Shown: positions 1-6,138 of the stretch, in pieces | How the letters are laid out: the number at the start of each line of letters is the position of its first letter | Numbering within the stretch: the stretch's first letter is position 1 | Source: Mesotoga sp. | GTDB taxonomy: Bacteria; Thermotogota; Thermotogae; Petrotogales; Kosmotogaceae | Reading direction: 5' to 3' | Assembly: GCA_011620045.1 (NCBI GenBank) | Contig: WOZY01000117.1 | Coordinates: 1 to 7,579, forward strand | DNA: 7,579 bases | Notes under the pieces: model-generated | What the model was told of the DNA's origin: nothing | The model's database searches: none | Seen by the model: only the letters and a program-made list of their open reading frames with translations | Program-made: the position numbers and the translations under genes

Positions 1-574
1 CCATAGCAAGGAAAAGATTACAGTTTTGCGCAGCGTCTTCCGCCTTTCTGATTGCATCTTCTGGAAGCATCTCACCGAAAAAGACGATTCTTGGTTTTAT
101 CAGACCACCGCAACTGCATTTAGGGATGTCGGCTCTTTGTAGAACAAGTTCAAGCTCTGTCCTGTCAAATTCCTTTTCACATTTCATACAATCAAACAAG
201 GAGGCTGTCCCGTGCAATTCAACCACTTCTTCTGCTCCGGCCTTCTGTTGAAGACCATCGATGTTCTGAGTTATTATCGTTTTGATCAACCCCATTTTCT
301 GAAGCTTGACCAGGAGAAGATGAGTAGCATTCGGTTTGGCGTCTGCCATCGTGTGGATTCTCTCTTTTGCCACCTTGTAGTATCTAGCAGGGTCTTTCAA
401 GAATGAGCCGAGGTCAAATATATCTGGTGATACTTTGCTGTAAAGACCTCCTGGACTTCTAAAATCCGGAATACCGCTTGCAACGGAAACGCCCGCACCG
501 GTAAGTACTGAGGTATTTGCTGATTCTCTTATCAGGGAAATGAATTGATCGGCTTCTTGACTGACGCTACTCAC
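1..574 (-). CDS. cobB: NAD-dependent protein deacetylase, Sir2 family (3' end outside window)
   Basis: Removes acetyl groups from protein lysines using NAD+, giving O-acetyl-ADP-ribose and nicotinamide; cytoplasmic. About 191 residues are visible. Seen: the NAD-binding motif GAGVSVASGIPDFR at residues 26-39, TQNIDG at 102-107, the catalytic histidine in ELHG (H121), a zinc site of C129, C132, C153 and C155, and FFGEMLP at 165-171. The window ends at the G of the usual GTSL motif, so roughly 55 residues of a typical 245-residue sirtuin are missing. The region after the NAD loop (GGLYSKVSPDIFD) resembles the Thermotoga Sir2Tm deacetylase and lacks the Y-x-x-R pair of desuccinylase-type CobB, which suggests deacetylation. 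The second zinc pair is C-x-C, one residue shorter than the common C-x2-C. The GTG start overlaps the preceding gene by 8 bases and has no well-spaced Shine-Dalgarno, so translation is probably coupled; an in-frame TTG lies 9 bases upstream. Confidence 0.95.
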   Translation of the reverse strand, partial: MSSVSQEADQFISLIRESANTSVLTGAGVSVASGIPDFRSPGGLYSKVSPDIFDLGSFLKDPARYYKVAKERIHTMADAKPNATHLLLVKLQKMGLIKTIITQNIDGLQQKAGAEEVVELHGTASLFDCMKCEKEFDRTELELVLQRADIPKCSCGGLIKPRIVFFGEMLPEDAIRKAEDAAQNCNLFLAM

Positions 575-1160
575 CTCTTGCAAATTGAATCTTAGGAAAG
601 TTTGTCTTGCCTGTATCGGTCCAAATGAAGACATTTCCATCTGCGGAGACCGTGGGGGTGGGATCTACACCGATTATCGTTGCATCGGAAGGCAGAGAGA
701 CTGTCAGCAAATAAGCTTCACCAGTGAGGTCGAATTCCATCTCTCCCATGTCTGTATTCACTACACCGTCCTCAACGGCTGCAAAACCTGCAATGACAGC
801 GTGTTCAATTACCTTCACTCTGTTTGAACCAAGAACCGTAGCCGTAGATTGAAAATCCTCAACAAACATCTGTCTGCTGAAGCTTTCCGCAAACTGGTTC
901 ATTGATTCCTGAAAATCTGTTAGTTGTTCTTCACGAGGTTTATCGTACTGTTCAAGGAATTGTGTCATCTGGCTGGGTTTGTTGAAAATTATCTCGGTTT
1001 CGATATCAAGCGTAGCCCGGCCCTCGTAGTCATATGAATAGTTGCTGTTGGATGAAAGGGTATCTATATCCAGTCTGTTGTTAAATGCCATGAACATGTT
1101 TATTGCAGTCATTCCAACCATTACAACAACAAGTATGATAAGAAGGGTGTTGAATTTCAT
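567..1160 (-). CDS. Membrane-anchored or secreted protein of unknown function
   Basis: I do not recognise a function. The 197-residue product has two lysine/asparagine-type residues and then a strongly hydrophobic stretch at about residues 5-25, which would be a signal anchor or uncleaved signal peptide placing the rest outside the cytoplasm. A polar, Asn/Ser/Tyr-rich linker (about 35-46) follows, then a mixed domain including a Gln/Glu/Phe-rich helical section (about 62-100) and a beta-rich C-terminal half ending in a WTDTGKTNFPKIQF-like segment. It may belong to a small Thermotogales family such as DUF4897, but that is only a guess from overall character. The ATG at 1160 is chosen over an upstream in-frame ATG at 1211 because a perfect GGGAGGTT site lies 4 bases before it and the hydrophobic segment starts there. 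The stop lies inside the start of the sirtuin gene, so the two are cotranscribed. Confidence 0.85.
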   Translation of the reverse strand: MKFNTLLIILVVVMVGMTAINMFMAFNNRLDIDTLSSNSNYSYDYEGRATLDIETEIIFNKPSQMTQFLEQYDKPREEQLTDFQESMNQFAESFSRQMFVEDFQSTATVLGSNRVKVIEHAVIAGFAAVEDGVVNTDMGEMEFDLTGEAYLLTVSLPSDATIIGVDPTPTVSADGNVFIWTDTGKTNFPKIQFARGE

Positions 1161-1164
1161 TTGT

Positions 1165-1172
1165 AACCTCCC
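1165..1172 (-). promoter_or_regulatory. Strong ribosome binding site for the membrane-anchored protein
   Basis: GGGAGGTT on the minus strand sits 4 bases upstream of the ATG at 1160. It is close to an ideal anti-16S match and decides the start against the in-frame ATG at 1211, which would add 17 residues before the signal anchor. Confidence 0.8.
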
Positions 1173-1288
1173 AATAATTATTAGATTGCCCTGAGAATAT
1201 GATAACATCATTCTGTGCTAAAATACATTGTGGCCCTTTGTGCTCGCCATCAAGGATCAGCTACATTTATATTTCTGGGTTTCGGTTT

Positions 1289-1294
1289 GGAGGG
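1289..1294 (+). promoter_or_regulatory. Ribosome binding site that sets the trpS start
   Basis: GGAGGG lies 6 bases before the GTG at 1301. It selects this GTG as the start of trpS rather than the in-frame ATG at 1199, which would add 34 residues with no counterpart in the family; the GTG product begins directly with the first beta strand of the Rossmann fold (VRILSGMRSTG). Confidence 0.85.
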
Positions 1295-1300
1295 ATTTCA

Positions 1301-2284
1301 GTGCGAATTCTAAGCGGTATGCGCTCGACTGGCAGACTTCATCTGGGGCATTTTGTCACTCTGGAGAAGTGGAAAGAGCTGCAGGACCAGGGAAATCAAT
1401 GTTTCTACTTCGTGGCAAACTGGCACGGTCTTACCTCTCACATTGATGAAACTTCTAGCTTTCACGACTGGAGTCTCGACATCATCAGAACATATGTTTC
1501 AGTTGGTCTTGATCCGGAGAAGTCCGTTCTCTTCATTCAATCTGCAATTAAGGAACATGCGGAACTATTTCTTTATTTTTCCATGCTTGTATCTGTTTCT
1601 AGGCTAGAGCGTGTACCCACTTACAAGGATCAGAAGGAGCAGATAGCAAACAGGGATTTATCAAGTGGTGGATTCTTGCTTTATCCTGTTCTGCAGGCCG
1701 CAGATATTCTTATGTATCTTGCCACAGGAGTACCAATTGGAGAGGATCAGATATATCACGTAGAGCTTACCAGGGAGATTGCCAGAAAATTCAACAACCA
1801 GTTTGCCGAGGTCTTTCCTGAGCCGAAGCCGATTCTGGCAAAGGTCCCTAAGCTTCCTGGAACGGATGGCAGAAAGATGTCCAAGAGCTACGATAATTAC
1901 ATTCTCATAGATACAGATGAGAAAGAGCTCTGGAAGATGATTGCTCCAATGATGACAGATCCTGCAAGAAAGAGAAGGAATGATCCTGGAGACCCTGAGA
2001 AATGCCCGGTTTGGGATTATCACAAGGCCTTCACTTCCTCTGATGAAGAAAAAGAATGGGTTGTTCAAGGATGTAAGACGGCAGGCATCGGTTGTCTGGA
2101 ATGCAAGAGAGTGCTTCAGAGAAACCTTGTCGCGAAACTATCTCCTGTGTGGGAAAAACTATCATATCTCAAGGAGAACACTTCCGAACTTTCCAGAATA
2201 ATTGAAGATGGCAATCGAAAGGCTAGAAAAGTGGCAAAGGAGACAATGAAGAGAGTTCTTGAAGCAACAAAGCTGGGGTGGTGA
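1301..2284 (+). CDS. trpS: Tryptophanyl-tRNA synthetase with apparent [4Fe-4S] site
   Basis: Class Ic aminoacyl-tRNA synthetase that charges tRNA-Trp with tryptophan using ATP; cytoplasmic. The product is 327 residues, the usual bacterial length. Seen: the HIGH-type signature HLGH at residues 14-17 within STGRLHLGH, the tryptophan-pocket/dimer region around ERVPTYKDQ (103-111) and GEDQ (147-150), and the KMSKS loop at 192-196. In the C-terminal anticodon-binding region four cysteines, C235, C258, C265 and C268, are spaced C-x22-C-x6-C-x2-C. This is the pattern known to ligate a [4Fe-4S] cluster in the Thermotoga maritima enzyme. The GTG start is supported by a well-placed Shine-Dalgarno. It heads a tight operon: its stop is 2 bases before the preferred scpA start. 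The leader shows no obvious tryptophan-responsive element. Confidence 0.97.
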   Translation: MRILSGMRSTGRLHLGHFVTLEKWKELQDQGNQCFYFVANWHGLTSHIDETSSFHDWSLDIIRTYVSVGLDPEKSVLFIQSAIKEHAELFLYFSMLVSVSRLERVPTYKDQKEQIANRDLSSGGFLLYPVLQAADILMYLATGVPIGEDQIYHVELTREIARKFNNQFAEVFPEPKPILAKVPKLPGTDGRKMSKSYDNYILIDTDEKELWKMIAPMMTDPARKRRNDPGDPEKCPVWDYHKAFTSSDEEKEWVVQGCKTAGIGCLECKRVLQRNLVAKLSPVWEKLSYLKENTSELSRIIEDGNRKARKVAKETMKRVLEATKLGW

Positions 2285-2286
2285 CC

Positions 2287-2979
2287 ATGGAGCAGCTTGA
2301 ACTGGTCTTCAGTTTTCCCGAATTTGAAGGACCGCTTGATCTACTGGTTTATCTAGTCAAGAAACACCGGGTTGATATTCGTTTGATCCCTATCACAGTG
2401 ATTGCAGATGAGTTCATCACTCATGTCAAGAAAATGAAATCACTTGATATGGTTGTGACTTCGGATTTCCTTGTTATGGCTTCAACCCTAATGGAGATGA
2501 AATCGAAGGCACTGCTTCCGAGAATAAGTAACAACGAGGCTGAGGTATTTGACAACCAGAGGAAGGAGCTTTACCGGAGAGTCGAGGAGTATAAGGCTAT
2601 AAAGGACCTGTCTAAGGAATTCAGGGTAAGGTTGTACGATGCATACAGCTATGAAAGGGCAACCGCGAAGCCAACGGTAGATCAAGAAAGAAAGGAAGAT
2701 CTTCCAGATGAATTGACTGAAGCGTTCAAGGCTATTCTTAAAGAAACTGTGCTAAGAGAAAGGGTATACACAATAGTCTCGGAAAGCATAAACGTCGAAG
2801 ATAGAATGATGCAGATCGAACAACTTTATGAAACGATAGAGCTTCACAAATTCCTAATGAGTCTCGAAAGCAGATCGGAGATTATCGTTTCCTTTCTGGC
2901 AGTTCTTGAGTTGCTCAAACTGAACAGGTACTATCTTGACACCGTAGAACCCCTCACTCTCAGGAGGAAGATCTCGTGA
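2287..2979 (+). CDS. scpA: Segregation and condensation protein A
   Basis: Kleisin subunit of the bacterial SMC-ScpAB condensin complex, which bridges the SMC head and neck and works in chromosome organisation and segregation. The 230-residue product is near the usual family length. Seen: the N-terminal kleisin signature FEGPLDLL at residues 13-20 followed by VDIRLIPI, the SDFLVMASTLMEMKSKALLP segment near 59-78, a charged middle linker (about 85-150), and a C-terminal winged-helix segment SFLAVLELLKLNR near 200-213 that would contact the SMC head. The ATG at 2287 is preferred because GGGGTGG lies a suitable distance upstream; in-frame GTG codons at 2278 and 2281 are alternatives that would overlap trpS by a few bases. 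Its partner scpB follows at once with a GTGA overlap, which favours balanced synthesis of the two subunits. Confidence 0.95.
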   Translation: MEQLELVFSFPEFEGPLDLLVYLVKKHRVDIRLIPITVIADEFITHVKKMKSLDMVVTSDFLVMASTLMEMKSKALLPRISNNEAEVFDNQRKELYRRVEEYKAIKDLSKEFRVRLYDAYSYERATAKPTVDQERKEDLPDELTEAFKAILKETVLRERVYTIVSESINVEDRMMQIEQLYETIELHKFLMSLESRSEIIVSFLAVLELLKLNRYYLDTVEPLTLRRKIS

Positions 2980-3620
2980 GCGAGGAATTAACAAAGAAGG
3001 CCGTCATGGAAGCATTGATATTTTCGGCAAAGAGTGGGATTGAGCCTTCGCGAGTAGCCTCGATTATTGGGATAAAGCTTAGCCAGGTTATGCTGCTTCT
3101 AGAAGAACTTGAGAAAGAATATGAAGGTCATGAACACGGTGTTATGATCAAGTCAGTTAATGGCAAGCTCAGGTTCTATACGAAGGCATCGATTCAGTCA
3201 TTTGTGAGTCAGGTTTCGGTAAGGCCTCTTGTAAGCATAACAGAGACTCAGATGGAAGTTTTGGCAGTAGTGGCCGTCAAAGGTCCACTAACCAGGAATG
3301 ATGTTGAGCTTATTAGGGGACGTTCTTCTCAGTCCCAGCTTCTTGAGCTATCGAAAATGGGGCTTGTCGGAAAGAGAAAGTCTAAGTTACCCGGGAGACC
3401 TTACCTCTACAAAGTCAGTTCTCGGTTCTACGAGTTGTTTCAGGTTGACGATCTTGCAGAGATCGTTGAAGGTTTGGCTTTCGGCGAGGGAGAAGATGAT
3501 TTTGAGACTTCACGAGATAATCTCACAGATAACGGGAATGTCGAGGAGAAAATCAACCCAAGCGATCCTAGACGGGAAGGTGAAAGTGAACGGCAGGATA
3601 GAGACTTATCCGAGGCTTGA
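2976..3620 (+). CDS. scpB: Segregation and condensation protein B, with acidic tail
   Basis: Dimeric winged-helix protein that binds the ScpA kleisin in the SMC condensin complex. The 214-residue product has two winged-helix domains: the first begins KKAVMEALIFSAKSGIEP (about 7-24) and the second carries TQMEVLAVVAVKGPLTRNDVE (about 90-110), IRGRSS, and the conserved GRPYLYKVS wing, ending with FYELFQVDDLAEI near residue 162. A further 50 residues or so form an acidic, Asn/Glu/Asp/Arg-rich, probably disordered tail. The GTG start overlaps the scpA stop by 4 bases (GTGA), with AGGAGG-like sequence inside the scpA end as ribosome binding site. The last 41 or so residues are encoded by DNA that also encodes the start of the downstream pseudouridine synthase in another frame; the tail is therefore probably the younger of the two reading frames. 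Confidence 0.93.
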   Translation: MSEELTKKAVMEALIFSAKSGIEPSRVASIIGIKLSQVMLLLEELEKEYEGHEHGVMIKSVNGKLRFYTKASIQSFVSQVSVRPLVSITETQMEVLAVVAVKGPLTRNDVELIRGRSSQSQLLELSKMGLVGKRKSKLPGRPYLYKVSSRFYELFQVDDLAEIVEGLAFGEGEDDFETSRDNLTDNGNVEEKINPSDPRREGESERQDRDLSEA

Positions 3621-4260
3621 TGTCACACCCGAATCTTCTGAAATACTTCTTGACGGAAGTAGACTGAGTTTTTCTAGCGAAGAGAAGGTAGTCTACCTAG
3701 TCAACAAACCAATTGGGTATCTCAGTGCCATGAGCGATGATCGAGGAAGGAAAACGCTTACAGATTTAATTGACGGAAAGATCAAAGAGAGGGTCTTTCA
3801 CGTGGGTAGGCTAGATCAAGACAGCTGTGGCCTCATATTGATGACAAACGACGGCGATCTTGCGAATCTTGTTTCACATCCCTCTTCAGAGATAGAGAAA
3901 ACTTATGTCGCAGGAGTAAAGGGAGTTCTTGACGATAGCGACCTCCAAGCAGTGAAGATTGGAGTCACTCTTAACGATGGATTCAAAACCTCTCCAGCGA
4001 AGATAAGGCTTCTGCGAAGTGAAGGGAATTTTTCGAAGTATTCTATTACGATTTACGAGGGCCATAAACGAGAGATAAGAGAGATTTTCAAGGTGTTCAA
4101 TAAACCTGTTGTGAGCCTTGTCAGGGTATCTATCGGAACACTAAGTATATCTCTCGTTCCTAATCCTGGCGATGTAAAGAGACTTAGCCGGAAGGAAATC
4201 GATTTACTAATCAAAGGGGTCCAAAAGAGGACCCCCAGAAAAGGCGGTAAGAACCTTTAG
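3496..4260 (+). CDS. rluB: RsuA/RluB-family rRNA pseudouridine synthase
   Basis: Converts a specific uridine in ribosomal RNA to pseudouridine. The 254-residue product has an S4 RNA-binding domain at about residues 2-50 (LRLHEIISQITGMSRRKSTQ, then ILDGKVKVNG) and a catalytic domain from about 65 to 235. Motif II is GRLDQDSCGLILMTNDG at 104-120 with catalytic aspartate D107; NKPIGYLS (70-77) and EGHKREIREIF (188-198) are further family motifs. Whether it modifies 23S (RluB-like) or 16S rRNA (RsuA-like) cannot be told from sequence; the symbol reflects the common scpAB-rluB gene order. The ATG at 3496 follows AGGGAG and is needed to keep the first S4 helix. Later starts (TTG 3502 or ATG 3538) would trim or break that domain, so an overlap of about 125 bases with scpB seems real. 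The Lys/Arg-rich C-terminal tail overlaps a hairpin. Confidence 0.92.
   Translation: MILRLHEIISQITGMSRRKSTQAILDGKVKVNGRIETYPRLDVTPESSEILLDGSRLSFSSEEKVVYLVNKPIGYLSAMSDDRGRKTLTDLIDGKIKERVFHVGRLDQDSCGLILMTNDGDLANLVSHPSSEIEKTYVAGVKGVLDDSDLQAVKIGVTLNDGFKTSPAKIRLLRSEGNFSKYSITIYEGHKREIREIFKVFNKPVVSLVRVSIGTLSISLVPNPGDVKRLSRKEIDLLIKGVQKRTPRKGGKNL
4216..4235 (-). terminator. Hairpin, possible intrinsic terminator of the carbohydrate operon
   Basis: A perfect 7-bp GC-rich inverted repeat (GGGGTCC / GGACCCC) with a 6-base loop. Read on the minus strand the second arm is followed by TTTGATTAG, a short and interrupted U tract; read on the plus strand it is followed by CAGAAAAGG, with no U tract. It therefore fits better as a terminator for transcripts of the GH130 operon coming from the right, about 50 bases after their last stop codon, even though it lies inside the last codons of the pseudouridine synthase on the opposite strand. 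Termination is an inference from structure only. Confidence 0.5.
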
Positions 4261-4287
4261 ATTCTTTCACTAGCACAGTTCATCTCT

Positions 4288-5238
4288 TCAGATGCTCAGA
4301 TCGACAACGAACGCACCAATGTAAGTATCGGCTGCTCCGTAGTAAAGAATCAGTTTTCCTTCTATGACTACCGCGCCTTCAATGAAAATCACGTTCGGGA
4401 CTTGACCTTGCTTTTCCCAGGAAAGTTCCGGCTCAACAAGAGGTTTATCAGTCCTTTTTACAAGTTTCCTGGGATTATCAATATCAAATAGGGCAGCTCC
4501 GGGTCTGTAGATCGCCGAAAAATCCGCACTGTTATAGATCAGCAATATGCCCTCGTCAGTGATTATTGGAGTTGGGCCTGGCTCTATCAACCTGCTGTCA
4601 AAGTTTCCTGGTCTTGGTTCCATTACTGGTCGGGGATAGATAGTCCAGTTCTTCAAGTCCGTTGAATAGGCGAGCTTAATAGAGGAATCGCCGAAATACA
4701 TGAAATACTTACCATCAATCTTTGCAGGTACAATCGCACCGGACTTTGACCAAGTATCACCTTCAAAGACCGGCCCCAGCTTTTCCCATTCAACAAAATC
4801 TGTTGATGTAGCTATGCACAGTCTCGCTTTCCCACCGTCATATCCTGTGTAAGTGAGTATATAGAGGTCTTCAATCTTCACTATACGAGGATCTTCACAT
4901 CCACCTGGGATCTCGTATGGTTCAGTAGGAGATATCAGGGGAAGATCTTGCCTTGAGAATTTAAACCCATCTTCCGACTTGGCCAGGCCGATCCTGGATG
5001 TGCCGTTCCATCTACCTGTTCCCGTCCAGTCTTCAGATCTGTACAGTAAATAAACTGTAGAATCCACAACTATGGCAGTCGGATTGAACACAGCCTTGCT
5101 CTCCCATTCAGTACCTTGTGGCATCAGCAAAGGAAGATTGGAAGCTCTTTCAATATTATAAAGCGATTCAAACTTTATAGAGACTGCACATGCCAGTGAA
5201 ACCAGGAAGAGAAATGCTAATGTCAATAGTCTTTTCAT
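4288..5238 (-). CDS. Exported GH130-family glycosidase-like protein
   Basis: A five-bladed beta-propeller protein of family GH130, whose members act on beta-mannosides as phosphorylases or hydrolases. The 316-residue product starts with a signal peptide (KR, then a hydrophobic core at about 4-17, with a likely cleavage after an A-C-A motif near residue 18), so it should act outside the cytoplasm. Seen family motifs: WESKAVFNPT (45-54), LYRS (65-68), TSRIGLAKSEDG (80-91), GCEDPR (113-118) with D116 the likely general acid, EPGPTPI (219-225), and VPNVIF...YYGAAD (280-304). Two spots differ from the phosphorylase type seen in the neighbouring gene: FGDSS (182-186) replaces an FHR segment and IYNS (234-237) replaces LYHG. 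Loss of phosphate-contacting residues suggests hydrolysis, or binding only. AAGGAG lies 8 bases before the ATG, inside the end of the preceding gene; the gap between the genes is 4 bases. Last gene of its operon. Confidence 0.88.
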   Translation of the reverse strand: MKRLLTLAFLFLVSLACAVSIKFESLYNIERASNLPLLMPQGTEWESKAVFNPTAIVVDSTVYLLYRSEDWTGTGRWNGTSRIGLAKSEDGFKFSRQDLPLISPTEPYEIPGGCEDPRIVKIEDLYILTYTGYDGGKARLCIATSTDFVEWEKLGPVFEGDTWSKSGAIVPAKIDGKYFMYFGDSSIKLAYSTDLKNWTIYPRPVMEPRPGNFDSRLIEPGPTPIITDEGILLIYNSADFSAIYRPGAALFDIDNPRKLVKRTDKPLVEPELSWEKQGQVPNVIFIEGAVVIEGKLILYYGAADTYIGAFVVDLSI

Positions 5239-5242
5239 ATAA

Positions 5243-6124
5243 TCAACTCCTTATCCAGTCCAACACAGCCTCTTTCTCAATTGTAGCGACGGCAATATGG
5301 TTATCTGCTGCTCCGTAATAGATGAAATAGTTATCTTCATGCTCAACCATAGCGTCGGAGAAGACAACGTTGGGAACACCTCCGAAGATTTCCCATTCTT
5401 CTTCAGGTTCAAGAATTGGTTCATCACTTCTTTTTATAACTTTCTCGGGGTTTTCTAAATCCAGAACCATAAAGCCTAGTCTGTAAGTGGGTCTAGGGGT
5501 ATTTTCCACACCATGGTAAAGTACAAGCCATCCGTATTCGGTCTCAACTGGGGGTGCGCCCACTCCGATTTTCAGATTGTCCCACATTCCCGGTCTAGGA
5601 CCTGCGATGGGAGTAAATTGCGACCAAATATCTAAATCATCTGAATATGCCAGGTACATCTCTGGCTCAATTCTATGGAACATCACATAGCGACCCCTAA
5701 TCTTCTTTGGGAAGAGCGCCGCATCTTTGTTGTCGATATCTGGAATTATTACACCGTAACGTTCCCACCGAAGAAAGTCAAGAGTCGAAGCCATCGATAT
5801 TCTAATCCCTTGAGGTGAGTATGCGGTGTATTGCATATAGATTTTTCCTTCCAGTTCAGTCAATCTGGGATCTTCAACACCGTAGAGTTCCCATTGACTT
5901 CCAGGAGTGAAGACGGGTTTCTCAAAACGGTTGAATCTGAGGCCATCCAGCGAAACGGCATATCCAATTCTTGAGACCATATCCTCGCCCTGTGCTCTGT
6001 AGAGCATGTGAAATACTCCATCACGATTGATGACGGCGCAGTTGAAAACATACTTCGATTCCCAATGATGTTGTGGGACTGGAGAGATCAGAGGATTTAA
6101 CGGGTGTCTTTTCAGTTTGATCAC
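5243..6124 (-). CDS. Cytoplasmic GH130 beta-mannoside phosphorylase
   Basis: Probably cleaves a beta-linked mannoside with inorganic phosphate to release mannose 1-phosphate, which saves ATP compared with hydrolysis. The 293-residue product has no signal peptide. Seen: HWESKYVFNCAV (20-31), YRAQGEDMVSRIGYA (42-56), GVEDPR (82-87) with D85 the likely general acid, NKDAALFPKKIRGRYVMFHR (132-151), GVGAPPV (187-193), GWLVLYHGVE (198-207) and VPNVVF...YYGAAD (250-274). The K133, H150-R151 and H204 positions match residues typical of GH130 phosphorylases. The length fits the shorter GH130 members such as beta-1,2-mannobiose or mannooligosaccharide phosphorylases rather than the longer mannosyl-glucose enzymes, but the linkage cannot be read from sequence. 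The GTG at 6124 is chosen since AAGGAG lies 8 bases upstream; an in-frame GTG at 6133 sits on top of that site. It follows the MalG-like permease by 12 bases. Confidence 0.9.
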   Translation of the reverse strand: MIKLKRHPLNPLISPVPQHHWESKYVFNCAVINRDGVFHMLYRAQGEDMVSRIGYAVSLDGLRFNRFEKPVFTPGSQWELYGVEDPRLTELEGKIYMQYTAYSPQGIRISMASTLDFLRWERYGVIIPDIDNKDAALFPKKIRGRYVMFHRIEPEMYLAYSDDLDIWSQFTPIAGPRPGMWDNLKIGVGAPPVETEYGWLVLYHGVENTPRPTYRLGFMVLDLENPEKVIKRSDEPILEPEEEWEIFGGVPNVVFSDAMVEHEDNYFIYYGAADNHIAVATIEKEAVLDWIRS

Positions 6125-6132
6125 AACTCTCA

Positions 6133-6138
6133 CTCCTT
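6133..6138 (-). promoter_or_regulatory. Ribosome binding site that sets the start of the cytoplasmic GH130 gene
   Basis: AAGGAG on the minus strand overlaps the TAA stop of the MalG-like permease and lies 8 bases before the GTG at 6124. It argues against the upstream in-frame GTG at 6133, which would overlap the site itself, and indicates translational coupling to the permease. Confidence 0.65.

Larger units (their letters stand above)
1161..1300. promoter_or_regulatory. Divergent intergenic region, promoters not resolved
   Basis: These 140 bases separate two gene blocks transcribed away from each other, so promoters for both should lie here. AT-rich -10-like hexamers are present (TATGAT at 1198-1203 and TAAAAT at 1219-1224 on the plus strand; TATTCT read on the minus strand near 1193-1198), but none is paired with a convincing -35 at 16-18 bases. 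I see no riboswitch, T-box or attenuator with confidence; the leader before trpS, about 80-100 bases, is too short for a classical T-box. Confidence 0.35.

Noticed and set aside
212..406. Plus-strand open frame opposite the sirtuin
   Set aside because: It is antisense to well-conserved Sir2 motifs and its translation shows no domain; it is a shadow frame.
1228..1273. Sigma70-like promoter before trpS using TTGTGC and TATATT
   Set aside because: The boxes are not at 16-18 base spacing and the -10-like sequence would leave almost no leader before the ribosome binding site.
1199..1300. N-terminal extension of trpS from an in-frame ATG
   Set aside because: The 34 added residues have no family counterpart and no good ribosome binding site, while the GTG at 1301 has GGAGGG 6 bases upstream and starts at the conserved first strand.
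1661..2068. Minus-strand open frame of 135 codons opposite trpS
   Set aside because: It lies entirely antisense to conserved TrpRS sequence including KMSKS, has no ribosome binding site that I can see, and resembles no family.
3298..3495. N-terminal extension of the pseudouridine synthase inside scpB
   Set aside because: The 66 residues are an out-of-frame reading of the conserved second winged-helix domain of ScpB, precede the S4 domain without any known domain, and lack a ribosome binding site.
4281..4294. Small inverted repeat CATCT-CTTC-AGATG at the end of the exported GH130 gene
   Set aside because: Only 5 bp with AT content and no following U tract on either strand; too weak to call a terminator.
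4288..5238. Lipoprotein signal in the exported GH130 protein
   Set aside because: The cysteine at residue 17 is preceded by S-L-A, which does not fit the usual lipobox with Leu at -3; a signal peptidase I site after A-C-A is at least as likely.
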